Below are positions 27,892 through 37,227 of a DNA stretch of 64,000 nucleotides, in pieces. The DNA comes from Lachnospiraceae bacterium UBA3762. GTDB lineage: Bacteria; Bacillota; Clostridia; Lachnospirales; Lachnospiraceae. The stretch lies in NCBI GenBank assembly GCA_002371615.1, contig DFGA01000006.1:1-64000 (forward strand), written 5' to 3'. Positions within the stretch are counted from its first letter, which is position 1. Each line of letters opens with the position of its first letter. Under the pieces are notes generated by a model. It saw nothing but the letters and a program-made list of their open reading frames with translations. It was not told the DNA's origin and did no database searches. A program made the position numbers and the translations under genes.

Positions 27892-29323
27892 TCAGTCTGC
27901 CTTTCAATATTGCAAAAAGCTTTTGGACTATCATTCCGGCTTCTTTGGCACAGATAAGGATTATTACAGCGGTAAGCACTATACAGATTACGTATTTACC
28001 CCTGATGTTCCCTATCATGGCAACAGACATGGCAACGAGTATGAGATAACCCAAAGCATCGGAAAGTATATTGTTTTCTATTACAACATATTTCCTGACA
28101 AATCTATATGCCATGGCGCACATAAGAGCGTAGCTTACCGCAGTTGCAACAGCAGCGCCCATAGCCGAAAAATACGGAACAAGCGCAAAATTCATTGCCA
28201 CGTTTACTACCGCACCTGTTCCGGTTGCGATCCCCATTGATTTCGAATCCTTATACGCCAGACAGATCGATCCCAAAAACCCCGTCAGAGCACCGAATAT
28301 CACCGAGATCAGAAGCGGCGGAACAAATATCCACGCCTCATAAAAGTCTTTTTTAAACAGGAAAGCCGCTACCGGTTTGACCAGCAGTATCAGGAAGGCG
28401 CATAAGATCATCATAAAACTGTTATATGTTCTATACATTTGAGTGAAGAACTCCCCGCTTTTTTCGTCCTTATAACTCTTAGTTGCCGACATCTGCCAGG
28501 CCTGTGCGAATATTCTCTGAAACACCATAAGGATCGCCGGAATCTTGTAGGCCACTCCGTATACTCCGTTTACGGCTGCTCCGCACATTGCCAGAACAAT
28601 ATATCTGTCAGCGGCATTATTGATCCAGCTGCCGGTGGAATACGCTATAAGCGGTACTCCGTAGCTCAGCATGGCCGTCCTAAGTTCGGTATCATCTTTG
28701 AGGTCCCTGATCATTCCCGCGCTCTTTCCGATAGCCGCCATAGTGATCGAAGCACAAAGATATGCCAATATCTGTGAATATATATAGCCGTTAAGTCCGA
28801 TCTTTACGACAAGAAGAAAAACTATATTTGAAACTATCGTGATAACGGTTGATGTTACCGATCCGATCACAACCACCGGAACAGCCTCACAACCCTGAAA
28901 ATAAAGTATCAGATACTCAAATAGCGAGTTGGCGGTAAAAAGCAGCGCAAACAGGAGGATATACCACCTTGTTTCGCCTCTTACAAACGCAAATGATGCA
29001 ATGCACAATCCAATCACTATAGCATCCGCACGAAACACAAAAGACAAGCCTATCTTTAATATGCTGCCTCTTTTTTCGGCATTCTCTATTCCAAATCGCA
29101 GGGCAGCCTCACCCATATTGAGCGTGAGCATCGGAACCAAAAGCAGAAGTGTGACCTGCATAATATCCGCTATTCCGTATTCATATGTTGAAAGAACGCC
29201 GGTATAAAGCGGTACAAGAAGAAATACCAGTATTTTCGATACGAAATTACTGACCGAAAAAAGTGCTATATTTGATGCAAGGTACTGATACCTGCCTTTT
29301 TGTTTTTTTTCATTCATGCCCAT
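27881..29323 (-). CDS. Wzx-type polysaccharide flippase (third of three)
   Basis: 480 residues, about 14 membrane helices. N-terminal YQYLASNIALFSVSNFVSKI and YTGVLSTYEYGIADIMQ are typical of this flippase family. It lies between the two O-antigen-ligase-type genes, overlapping them by 11 and 14 bases, so each polymerase-type gene is paired with a flippase. Confidence 0.88.
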   Translation of the reverse strand: MGMNEKKQKGRYQYLASNIALFSVSNFVSKILVFLLVPLYTGVLSTYEYGIADIMQVTLLLLVPMLTLNMGEAALRFGIENAEKRGSILKIGLSFVFRADAIVIGLCIASFAFVRGETRWYILLFALLFTANSLFEYLILYFQGCEAVPVVVIGSVTSTVITIVSNIVFLLVVKIGLNGYIYSQILAYLCASITMAAIGKSAGMIRDLKDDTELRTAMLSYGVPLIAYSTGSWINNAADRYIVLAMCGAAVNGVYGVAYKIPAILMVFQRIFAQAWQMSATKSYKDEKSGEFFTQMYRTYNSFMMILCAFLILLVKPVAAFLFKKDFYEAWIFVPPLLISVIFGALTGFLGSICLAYKDSKSMGIATGTGAVVNVAMNFALVPYFSAMGAAVATAVSYALMCAMAYRFVRKYVVIENNILSDALGYLILVAMSVAMIGNIRGKYVICIVLTAVIILICAKEAGMIVQKLFAILKGRLNGK

Positions 29324-30470
29324 AATATCCGCTTTTGCCGGACTGAAAATCCGAGTTTAACGCCAGTACGAGAAACAGCATATTGATCGAGTAATTTGTC
29401 CAAATAAGGTCAACATCGAAAAACGATTCAAAGCAAACCGAAAAAACAGCCGCAAGTGCGCAGCATGCGACTTTCCGGCCGCTTATACCTTCGCGGTTTC
29501 GCGCCCACGTCGTAAACATTAAATACAGCATCAGCCCAAATACGGGAACCCCGTGAATAACAAGAATATTGTACATTGCATTATGCACGTTAAACTCAAA
29601 AAAGGAAGTAATGGTAACACCCGTTCCTATCCCGGTCAGCGGTTTATGCCTAAACATTTCCCAAAATTCAAGCCATATAGCCTCGCGCCCTGAAAAGATG
29701 TTTTTATAAAAAAAGGGCATCCTGAAATTAACTCCCGTAGTCCCGAGCCATATATAAAAAGCAACAAATGCAAGTGATCCGAGCGTAGCCAATGCGCACA
29801 CCGTATAATAAAATCCCTTCTTTTCCCAGAACGATGCGGGTACTATGAATCTTAAGACGATAAATACGAGGAGCATTATGAATGCTCCGCGGGATCTGTG
29901 ATAGAGACTGATCTGAAGGCATTTAACCATTGCAACCGTAATGAAAAGGCCTGTGATTTTGTGTTTTTCATACAGGGCATCAAGAAAGACAAACACGCAA
30001 AGCATGGAAAAGACAGTAAAAGTCGCAGCCGTGTTTGTATTCATGGCAAATGACGTGTAATCGGCAAACATCCATGTATAAACCCCGAAAAACCAGTATA
30101 TAAGCATTGCAACATAACAGGCTCCGATAAGATAAAACTGCCACTTCATGAATCTGATCTCGGACGAGGCATACCAGATCAGGGCAAAATCAGCCATAAC
30201 AAAGAAACAGCCCAACCCGCTTTTAACAAGCAGAATATTTATCCCGGTTAGTCCGAGAAGAAGGATAAGTGCCAGAAATTTCCTGTCTTTTTGTCTGATC
30301 TTATCAAACGGATCAATGTTTATTGCCACGATTGCAATAAGCATAACAAACACAAAAAGACCGACATATTTTTCCGTTAATCCGTAAAAACGCGGCACAA
30401 AAAAAGTCAGTGTGTAAAATATAAACATGCAAAGCATCAGCGCAGTAGTGCCAATATCCTTTGCATTCAT
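29310..30470 (-). CDS. Wzy/O-antigen-ligase-family membrane protein (second of two)
   Basis: About 386 residues from ATG 30470, eight bases after the previous stop; the frame from 30539 would overlap the upstream gene by 61 bases. About 10-11 helices and a large loop with FYKNIFSGREAIWLEFW, KPLTGIGTG and NVHNAMYNIL, matching the paralogue at 26689-27891. The ribosome site is weak (AAAGAAAA). Likely polymerase or ligase for the glycan. Confidence 0.82.
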   Translation of the reverse strand: MNAKDIGTTALMLCMFIFYTLTFFVPRFYGLTEKYVGLFVFVMLIAIVAINIDPFDKIRQKDRKFLALILLLGLTGINILLVKSGLGCFFVMADFALIWYASSEIRFMKWQFYLIGACYVAMLIYWFFGVYTWMFADYTSFAMNTNTAATFTVFSMLCVFVFLDALYEKHKITGLFITVAMVKCLQISLYHRSRGAFIMLLVFIVLRFIVPASFWEKKGFYYTVCALATLGSLAFVAFYIWLGTTGVNFRMPFFYKNIFSGREAIWLEFWEMFRHKPLTGIGTGVTITSFFEFNVHNAMYNILVIHGVPVFGLMLYLMFTTWARNREGISGRKVACCALAAVFSVCFESFFDVDLIWTNYSINMLFLVLALNSDFQSGKSGYYGHE

Positions 30471-30478
30471 ATTTTCTT

Positions 30479-31477
30479 TTATTTCTTTTGAACAAGCTTT
30501 AAGAGTTTCGACTCCAAAGCCCTGCTTCTTTCCTTCCATGTATTTGACTCCCCGTAAAGTCCGGCAATAAGCCGCTCAACATTGGAATGTTCAAGATTAT
30601 ATCTGATCTTTTCGGCTATCTCATCCGTATCTTCACAGTTTTCTATAATATCCTCTCTTCGCAGCCCGTTAATTATCTCAAGCGCCCCAACATTCTTTGA
30701 ACACAGTATCGGGCATCCGCATAAAAGAGCTTCAACGGGCGCAAGTCCAAATGTCTCAAACGAACTGTTCTGAACAAAAAGAGAAGCCCGTCTGAACAGA
30801 TCAACCGCCTCATCAAACGGCACGATCCCTCTGTTATCGACAAAATCATATGAATCTATCTCTTCTGAATCGGCTCCTTTTGCGCCTATAACGCACAGAC
30901 CCAGTTTAGGATCATATGTCCTGCGGAGTTTATTTACCGCAGCACATATATACCTGATCTTTTTTCTGGGCATTCCGCCACCTATTGTAAAAACCGTATG
31001 GTCTGCGGCTTCGTCATGATCTGTTTTCAGGCTGAACAGCCCGGGATCTATCCCGTTGGTCACATAATCAAACTTGTGGGAAAACATGGGATAGTACAGC
31101 TTAAGCCATTCACAAAATGATTTACTGACAGCTATGACAAGATCGGATAATTCAAGTGTCTTTCTTTCGACCCTGTTCATCTTCTCATCGGGCTCAAGAT
31201 TGATTGAATTTTCATACTCTACACACCCGTGCATTATGTATACGGTCGGTTTTTTCAGCCATTTTGCGAGCTTCATGCCGAAAACATTCTGTCGCGAATA
31301 CCCGGAATACACCGAAACATCCGATCTGATCGTATTGACCACTATCTCCGGAATGCGGCTTATTTTTCCTCTGCTCTTTTGAAAAAGTGTTCCGGCCGGA
31401 AGATTCTCGATATAATATTTGGTTACATTAGCCGGACCTGTGCCGGAATAGTAATCCCCCGCGAAAAAAATCCTCAT
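30479..31477 (-). CDS. GT4 family glycosyltransferase
   Basis: 332-residue GT-B protein, short for the family. N-terminal MRIFFAGDYYSGTGPANVTK; donor domain with TIGGGMPRKKIRYICAAVNK and ETFGLAPVEALLCGCPIL, the EX7E motif. It overlaps the GT2 gene upstream by four bases. Confidence 0.85.
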   Translation of the reverse strand: MRIFFAGDYYSGTGPANVTKYYIENLPAGTLFQKSRGKISRIPEIVVNTIRSDVSVYSGYSRQNVFGMKLAKWLKKPTVYIMHGCVEYENSINLEPDEKMNRVERKTLELSDLVIAVSKSFCEWLKLYYPMFSHKFDYVTNGIDPGLFSLKTDHDEAADHTVFTIGGGMPRKKIRYICAAVNKLRRTYDPKLGLCVIGAKGADSEEIDSYDFVDNRGIVPFDEAVDLFRRASLFVQNSSFETFGLAPVEALLCGCPILCSKNVGALEIINGLRREDIIENCEDTDEIAEKIRYNLEHSNVERLIAGLYGESNTWKERSRALESKLLKLVQKK

Positions 31478-32280
31478 TTTTCGTTCCGCCCCTTTGTAAG
31501 CAAACGGTATTCTTTCCGTCCTCTCAGCATTTGCGATATTGCTCCTGCCACACTTATATTACCGGAATACAGTTTTCTCTTTCTGATGGCATACTGCAGG
31601 ATAAGCAGTCCGGAGAAATGTCGGGTCATAGCCTCATAATTGGCTCCCCGGCTTACAAAGAATTCTTTATCAAATCCTTTAAACCAGGTTGACTCTTCCA
31701 TTCTGACCTCCGCGATCATCTCCGGTACGTAGACAACCTTCTTATGCTGCCTCAGGCAGTCATATAAAAACAGGTTTTCTTCGCCCATAAAGAACCTGGC
31801 TCCCGCTCCGAACATCTCGTTAAATGTGATATCTTTCACGGATTCCCTCCGAAATGCGATCTCGGGAGAAAAGATCTTAAGGACCGACAGATATCCCATC
31901 CTTTTTTCTTTGTTAAAAACGGGATGATCTCTTTCCGGTCTTTTTATAAAGAAGACTATGACATCAGCATCCTCATGCCGTAAAAAGGCATCCTTGACGA
32001 TAGTATCGTAATTGTCCGCATATTCAACATCATTATCACAGAGTATACAAATACTCTCCGTCGCATTCCTTATGGCTTCGTTACGGCTTTTTGACAATCC
32101 GCGCTCTTTTGTTTCCACATACGTTATCCTGACCGGTCCTTTAGCCGTCGTATGCGTAACCTGCCGGCTGCATTGTCTGTCACACTGATTGATAACAACA
32201 CAGTCCGTATGTATGTTGAGAGTATCCACATACTTTTCATCTTCAAGATACATGGCCGACAAAAGTACTTCAGGTATCAT
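31474..32280 (-). CDS. GT2-like glycosyltransferase
   Basis: 268 residues, a divergent GT-A enzyme. The usual start is replaced by EVLLSAMYLEDEKYVDTLN; CVVINQCD is the nucleotide-binding strand, GLSKSRNEAIRNATESICIL precedes the metal-binding CDNDVEY, and MGEENLFLYDCL is near the catalytic base position. It abuts the next GT2 gene. Function in glycan assembly inferred from context. Confidence 0.78.
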   Translation of the reverse strand: MIPEVLLSAMYLEDEKYVDTLNIHTDCVVINQCDRQCSRQVTHTTAKGPVRITYVETKERGLSKSRNEAIRNATESICILCDNDVEYADNYDTIVKDAFLRHEDADVIVFFIKRPERDHPVFNKEKRMGYLSVLKIFSPEIAFRRESVKDITFNEMFGAGARFFMGEENLFLYDCLRQHKKVVYVPEMIAEVRMEESTWFKGFDKEFFVSRGANYEAMTRHFSGLLILQYAIRKRKLYSGNISVAGAISQMLRGRKEYRLLTKGRNEK

Positions 32281-33027
32281 CTATACTCTCCTTGCCACGG
32301 CATGTACAGCCCAGTTGCAAAAACAGTAAAGGCTGTATAGCACGCCCAGATGCTCTGTTTTCCGGTAAAGATTCCATATTCTTCTAATGGCTTCAAGCTT
32401 ATTTGACGAAAGGGAACTTCCCATGCGCCTGTACAACGTCAGGCTCTCATCCAGCCCATAAGCAACGCCTGTCTTTTTCAGAACTTTCCACCATGTTGCA
32501 GTATCCTCACTCTTGACACCGGGCATAAAAATATCATCCTTGCAGAGCTTTTCCATATCGAACATGACAGTGCTCGTAAAGATGGTAGTGTTTTTAAGAG
32601 CCTCTCTGTATGAAATAGTTCCGGGAACTTTTACGGTTTTTCCGAGTCCCCTCCCCTTTTCATCGGCAAATTCATAGCCCGTAAAAGAGAAAGCGGCATT
32701 ATTATCTGTCATAAACCTTATCTGTTTAAAAAGCTTGTCTGGAACCCACAGATCATCCGCATCAATAAATGCGATATACCGGCCTTCGGCATGCCTGATG
32801 CCGGTGTTTCTCGCTCCGGCAGCGCCTTTACCTTCCGTATTGTCAAGTATTGTGACCTTGTCGGATATGAATTGCTCCATCACCTTACGGCTCTCATCTG
32901 TTGACGAATCATCAACAAGCAGTAGTTCATAATCCGTATATGACTGCTCCAAAACAGACATAATCGTGTCGGCAATGCAGCTTTGTGCATTGTAAACCGG
33001 CACGACTATAGATACTTTGTTATTCAT
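32281..33027 (-). CDS. GT2 family glycosyltransferase
   Basis: 248 residues from ATG 33027, which has GGGAGAG at good spacing; the frame from 33066 overlaps the upstream gene more and adds unrelated residues. Motifs: VSIVVPVYNAQSCIADTIMS, LLVDDSSTDES, ARNTGIRHAEGRYIAFIDAD and DLWVPDKL. Overlaps the stop of the initiating transferase by eight bases, so it may add the second sugar (inference). Confidence 0.88.
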   Translation of the reverse strand: MNNKVSIVVPVYNAQSCIADTIMSVLEQSYTDYELLLVDDSSTDESRKVMEQFISDKVTILDNTEGKGAAGARNTGIRHAEGRYIAFIDADDLWVPDKLFKQIRFMTDNNAAFSFTGYEFADEKGRGLGKTVKVPGTISYREALKNTTIFTSTVMFDMEKLCKDDIFMPGVKSEDTATWWKVLKKTGVAYGLDESLTLYRRMGSSLSSNKLEAIRRIWNLYRKTEHLGVLYSLYCFCNWAVHAVARRV

Positions 33028-34393
33028 TGTTCTCTCCCTCAGCGAGGCTGTCGGGCCCGTCGGCAACTCCTTCCGAACTTCCTATCATAAACAGGGTTTT
33101 TACCGTCAGTATCAGAAGTCTTAAATCAAGCCAGACAGAGAAATTCTCTATATAGTAAAGATCAAGCTTAAGCTTGTCATAAGGTCTTGTATTGTACTTG
33201 CCGTAAACCTGGGCATATCCCGTTATCCCCGCTGTAACCTTTGTTCTGTATGAGAACTCCGGCATCATCTCGGTATACTCTTTTATTATCTCGGGACGTT
33301 CAGGTCTGGGACCGACAAATGACATGTCTCCGCATAATACGTTAAAAAGCTGCGGGAGCTCATCAATCCTGAGTTTTCTAATAATTCGTCCGACAGGAGT
33401 GATCCTGTAATCATTTTTTGATGCAAGTCTTGCCTTGCCATCCTCCTCGGCATGTTCTATCATGCTTCGGAATTTGACGATCTTGAACTGCCTGCCTCCC
33501 CTTGTGCATCGGGTCTGCCTGTAGAACACACTCCCTCCGTCACAGATCTTAACTGCCGCAGCCGTAACAAGCATTATCGGAGACGTGATCACAAGCATCA
33601 GAACGGCAAGGATCACGTCAAACAGTCTCTTTATCATACGCTGTTCGGCTTCTATCGGATCACTTTTCGAAAACAGAAGCGGTGTATCAAAAAGATGCAG
33701 ATTCTGTGCACCTTTTAGAACAATATCCATGATCTTGGGGCTTACGTAAATATCCACATCACTCTCATAGCAGCACTTGAAGACCGTATTTCTCTGCTCA
33801 TTGGGTATATCCCACAGCATAACGGCTTCGTGTTTCGGTATCTCTGCACATATGGACTCCATATCATCCCCGGAAACGCTCATTGACTTAGTGACCGTAA
33901 ACTGATGCCTTCTGGTCTTGAATTTTTCGATTATAATATTCTGACTGTTTCCTCCGTAAACAAGAAGAACGTCCATCGGAGGAAAGAGTGCCCTAAATGC
34001 GAGGGTAGCGCCGATTATCCAGATGCCCACTATCAGGCATTGAATGATCATTCCCGTTACAAGAGGAATTACCGTGGGAAAACGATATGACAAAAGACAG
34101 ATAATACCGTAAAACAGAATGTTAGTTACAAGTGTCGCAAATCCCTGTGACAAAGTCAGCTCCACCATCCTGAACGAGCCGATCTTAAGCCCCCCGTACA
34201 TTACGGAAGCAAACAGAAGGATTATAAAATATACCGCCGCTATGAAAACATGACCCCAAAAATAAAAAGCCTTGGGGATGCCTGTATTGTAATGCCAGTA
34301 CCATACATACAGCATTATTCCGGTTTCGAGCGCCAGTATCAAAAGCGATGTGGCAAATAAATATGTTCTTTTCTGAAACTGCTTTCGGTTCAA
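33020..34393 (-). CDS. polyisoprenyl-phosphate sugar-1-phosphate transferase (second WbaP/WcaJ type)
   Basis: 457 residues, same layout as 13770-15131: N-terminal helices, a soluble middle domain, and a catalytic C-terminal domain from about 260 (KRLFDVILAVLMLVITSP, VFYRQTRCTRGGRQFKIVKF, LRIDELPQLFNVLCGDMSF, VGPRPERPEI, YAQVYGKYNTRP). The start is TTG at 34393, with AAGGAG nine bases upstream; no ATG is available near the conserved beginning. It would start a second repeat unit or use a different nucleotide sugar. Confidence 0.91.
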   Translation of the reverse strand: MNRKQFQKRTYLFATSLLILALETGIMLYVWYWHYNTGIPKAFYFWGHVFIAAVYFIILLFASVMYGGLKIGSFRMVELTLSQGFATLVTNILFYGIICLLSYRFPTVIPLVTGMIIQCLIVGIWIIGATLAFRALFPPMDVLLVYGGNSQNIIIEKFKTRRHQFTVTKSMSVSGDDMESICAEIPKHEAVMLWDIPNEQRNTVFKCCYESDVDIYVSPKIMDIVLKGAQNLHLFDTPLLFSKSDPIEAEQRMIKRLFDVILAVLMLVITSPIMLVTAAAVKICDGGSVFYRQTRCTRGGRQFKIVKFRSMIEHAEEDGKARLASKNDYRITPVGRIIRKLRIDELPQLFNVLCGDMSFVGPRPERPEIIKEYTEMMPEFSYRTKVTAGITGYAQVYGKYNTRPYDKLKLDLYYIENFSVWLDLRLLILTVKTLFMIGSSEGVADGPDSLAEGENNE

Positions 34394-34399
34394 AACAAA

Positions 34400-35272
34400 C
34401 TACTCCTTGTGTGCAAGAAGCAGAAAGCCGGCATAAATACAGCCTGTGATCAGATCAAATAACCCGATACGGCTACCGGCAAATACGGGCCGGCCGGACC
34501 GTTTTGCATATATGACATAACGCGCCAGGTACTTTAATTTAAGGATCCCCGGCGGAGTGATATAAGCTCTCTGCTCATAGTACAGGTAAAAAGCATTCAC
34601 GTTTTCCCTTTTCAGCTTTTTTACCGACTCGGTATACCCACTGTCAGTTATTTCACATACGGTTATTATCCGCGGAAGAACTGCAAGTACACATACCTCG
34701 TCTATTTTATCATAAATATAGTCTTCGGGTACATATTTTTCACCTTCGATTTCGGGAAACATAAATCTTTTGAGCAGTTCCGTCCTGTACATAAGCGTTG
34801 TCTCGCCACTGAATCCTTTCAGATACAACCCGTACAGTGTTGAAAATTCCACCGGGGGAAAATCCGTTTTTCCAAGTAACTTCTCACTTGTGCATCCTTT
34901 ATGCGCCACGACACCGCCTATCATCCTGTCCGTTTTTTGGGACCGGGCTCTGTCATACGCTGCAAGGAGTTCTTCCACTGCTGTATCCACAAAATAATCG
35001 TCGGAGTCAAGACATACGAACAGTTCTGTATCTGTCATGGAAGTTCCGGTATTGTGGGCACGCATCTTTCCGCCGTTTTCTCTGTATATGTACCGGATCC
35101 TCAATGCACCCTCATCTATCCATTCTTTTACGGCATCATCCGTATTGTCGGTTGAGCCGTCATCTACAATAAGCCATTCGAAATCCTTGACAGTCTGGTT
35201 TAACAAACTGCGATAAACACGTGTGAGTAGTTCTCTTCTGTTGTAAGTCGGAGTAAAAACGGTCAGTCTCAT
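34400..35272 (-). CDS. GT2 family glycosyltransferase
   Basis: 290-residue GT-A protein: LTVFTPTYNRRELLTRVYRS, LIVDDGSTDNTDDAV, and VCLDSDDYFVDTAVEELLAA with DXD. Overlaps the split membrane gene by four bases (ATGA) and sits six bases before the initiating transferase. Specificity unknown. Confidence 0.88.
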   Translation of the reverse strand: MRLTVFTPTYNRRELLTRVYRSLLNQTVKDFEWLIVDDGSTDNTDDAVKEWIDEGALRIRYIYRENGGKMRAHNTGTSMTDTELFVCLDSDDYFVDTAVEELLAAYDRARSQKTDRMIGGVVAHKGCTSEKLLGKTDFPPVEFSTLYGLYLKGFSGETTLMYRTELLKRFMFPEIEGEKYVPEDYIYDKIDEVCVLAVLPRIITVCEITDSGYTESVKKLKRENVNAFYLYYEQRAYITPPGILKLKYLARYVIYAKRSGRPVFAGSRIGLFDLITGCIYAGFLLLAHKE

Positions 35273-36162
35273 TTAAGTCTCCTGTAACTGAATCTGTGCT
35301 CTGCACCTGAGTAATCAATCAGTTCAAATTCTGTCGGATCCGATAGTTCATATTTGAGTATCACATGTGTTCCGATCCGTCCTATTTCGTACAGACCTGC
35401 GCGTTTAAGAAATGATATCTGCGGATGACCCGCTGTAAGAACAACATACTGTGTATCTGTCTGTTCCAGAGCATCGGTAAAAATATCTTCGGCTACATTC
35501 TGGTTTCTGACAAGAAGAGCAAGTATCCGGTTTGCGGGCTTCTCATCATCACTTAGCATTTCATCGGTGTAAGAATAATTCATGGCGTACAGATAATCTT
35601 CCCGATCGATGCATAAAAGCATTTTAGGGTCATATTGCCTTATCTCCATATTATACTCATATTCAAAGAAGGCTTTGGCATACTCCGTCTTCGAATCACG
35701 ATGTATCAATTCGGAGATCTCTATAAGTTCACCGGGTACTTTGTATATATTCTCAGCCACATTAAAGCCCTGTGCATACACAAAGTTTCCTCCGAGCACA
35801 AGCGCAAGGCAGACGATAACGGCAACCTGAACTCTCTTTTTCCCCTTCTGAGCTTCAAATATCATCATTGTTGCCACGTAAGGAACTATTACAATTACCG
35901 GTGCTATCCAAAACAGCCTGTAGTATTCACTGTTCACGTCAAATATCCTGTCAAGGACAAGCGGAACCACCGGATTAAATACGGTAAGCATAAGTACCAC
36001 GGCCCCGGGTATAAAGAGTTCCCTGTCCCGGGGACGTCCTTTTACAAGGATATATATGAGAGCAAATAAATACATTATGAAATAACCCGTTCCGGAGCAA
36101 TAAAGCCTCAGGCATTTCATAAGATATCCTATTCCGTTTTCAAAGACATTAACACCCTGCAT
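35269..36162 (-). CDS. membrane protein, C-terminal part of an amber-split gene
   Basis: 297 residues: about four membrane helices, then a soluble domain of about 160 residues ending in YVVLTAGHPQISFLKRAGLY and GTHVILKYEL. It lies in the same reading frame as 36166-37227, separated only by one TAG and a Glu codon. GAGG six bases before ATG 36162 may allow separate initiation. The whole (about 652 residues) has the layout of large clostridial polysaccharide-locus membrane proteins (DUF6077-like; from memory, not tested). The C-terminal pattern resembles that of 38486-39181. Function unknown. Confidence 0.7.
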   Translation of the reverse strand: MQGVNVFENGIGYLMKCLRLYCSGTGYFIMYLFALIYILVKGRPRDRELFIPGAVVLMLTVFNPVVPLVLDRIFDVNSEYYRLFWIAPVIVIVPYVATMMIFEAQKGKKRVQVAVIVCLALVLGGNFVYAQGFNVAENIYKVPGELIEISELIHRDSKTEYAKAFFEYEYNMEIRQYDPKMLLCIDREDYLYAMNYSYTDEMLSDDEKPANRILALLVRNQNVAEDIFTDALEQTDTQYVVLTAGHPQISFLKRAGLYEIGRIGTHVILKYELSDPTEFELIDYSGAEHRFSYRRLK

Positions 36163-36165
36163 TTC

Positions 36166-36168
36166 CTA
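36166..36168 (-). other. in-frame TAG splitting a long membrane-protein frame
   Basis: The codons before and after are in one frame: the frame of 37227-36166 runs TTT CCG AGG TAG GAA ATG and continues open to 35269. The single stop could be a nonsense mutation, a sequencing error, a programmed read-through site, or a real gene split with reinitiation. The sequence GAGGTAGGAA before ATG doubles as a ribosome site. Confidence 0.9.
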
Positions 36169-37227
36169 CCTCGGAAAAGTATATATCGCAAAATAGCCTT
36201 TTACATACATGACATATATAAGCATCATCACCAGTTCGGGGACAACACACGCCGCTATTTTCGGTATGATAGTGAATTTTCTTTTGATTACGGCATACGG
36301 TGCAAAAAGTGTAAAAACCTGGGCAGGAATAACCATGTTTGCGGTGGAACTGACCGTAGCCGTACCTAAGCATACTATAAACAGTATAATAAACAGACCT
36401 TTAGTTTCTTTTCCCGATACAAGCATCATATAGATCACAAACACCGCAATGATCGACACATTACCTACGATCGATTTTCCCTCATAAGTTCTTGTCATCA
36501 GGAAATTGGAAGCGGTGTAAATGCTGATAAACATACAGTTAACAAGCGTCATAACCGAAAACATCAAAAGTGCACGCTTGTGATCTTCGTAGAAAAACCT
36601 GCTTATGAAAACATATAATCCGTTTACGATCAGCATCACAGTTGCCGACATGACCCCCTTTGTCTGAATGAGTGCGGGAAGACCCGTAATCCGGCATATT
36701 ACGGAATCATTAACCGAATATGTGGCGAACGCATACCTGAGTTCAAAATGATCCTGCCAGTTTCCCGTAAAGGGATCATAAACGTTTATCATGTCTGTAT
36801 CCACATTAGTCGTAACGTTCGCAACATAGTATGCTGCATCCAGTGTAAAGCTGTATGTGATAACGACCGCAACCGTTGTCAGCAGTGTTATTATACCTAT
36901 ACATATCCAGAACGTGCGGTTGGCAGATATATCCCCTGCAATATCTCCTGCTTTTTTCACCCATGATTTTCCGTGCAGAACCGCCGACACAGCAAGTATG
37001 ACGACGCACGGAATGATCCATATTCCGGCAAGAGTTGACAACGGTCTGTATGTAAACATGACCGGAAAACAGAAGAGTGCAAATATGGCATAGTAGGCAA
37101 AGAAACCTACCGTTACAGTAAAAGGCACTGACCATTCTTCTTTCTTTCTGACGGTAAAAAAACTGCCGAAAGCCAGATACAATATAAAATTAACGAGCAG
37201 GACTCCCGCTGCTTTTATCACTGTCAT
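36166..37227 (-). CDS. membrane protein, N-terminal part of an amber-split gene
   Basis: 353 residues with about eight to nine helices and one long extracytoplasmic loop near 130-190, containing TLDAAYYVANVTTNVDTDM and VYDPFTGNWQDHFELRYAF. The frame stops at TAG 36166-36168 right after a helix and continues in the same frame as 35269-36162. The upstream gene overlaps it by four bases. It resembles the membrane halves of putative GT-C or lipid-carrier-handling proteins in polysaccharide loci, but no catalytic residue can be named. Whether it works alone, with its other half, or by stop-codon read-through is open. Confidence 0.68.
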   Translation of the reverse strand: MTVIKAAGVLLVNFILYLAFGSFFTVRKKEEWSVPFTVTVGFFAYYAIFALFCFPVMFTYRPLSTLAGIWIIPCVVILAVSAVLHGKSWVKKAGDIAGDISANRTFWICIGIITLLTTVAVVITYSFTLDAAYYVANVTTNVDTDMINVYDPFTGNWQDHFELRYAFATYSVNDSVICRITGLPALIQTKGVMSATVMLIVNGLYVFISRFFYEDHKRALLMFSVMTLVNCMFISIYTASNFLMTRTYEGKSIVGNVSIIAVFVIYMMLVSGKETKGLFIILFIVCLGTATVSSTANMVIPAQVFTLFAPYAVIKRKFTIIPKIAACVVPELVMMLIYVMYVKGYFAIYTFPR

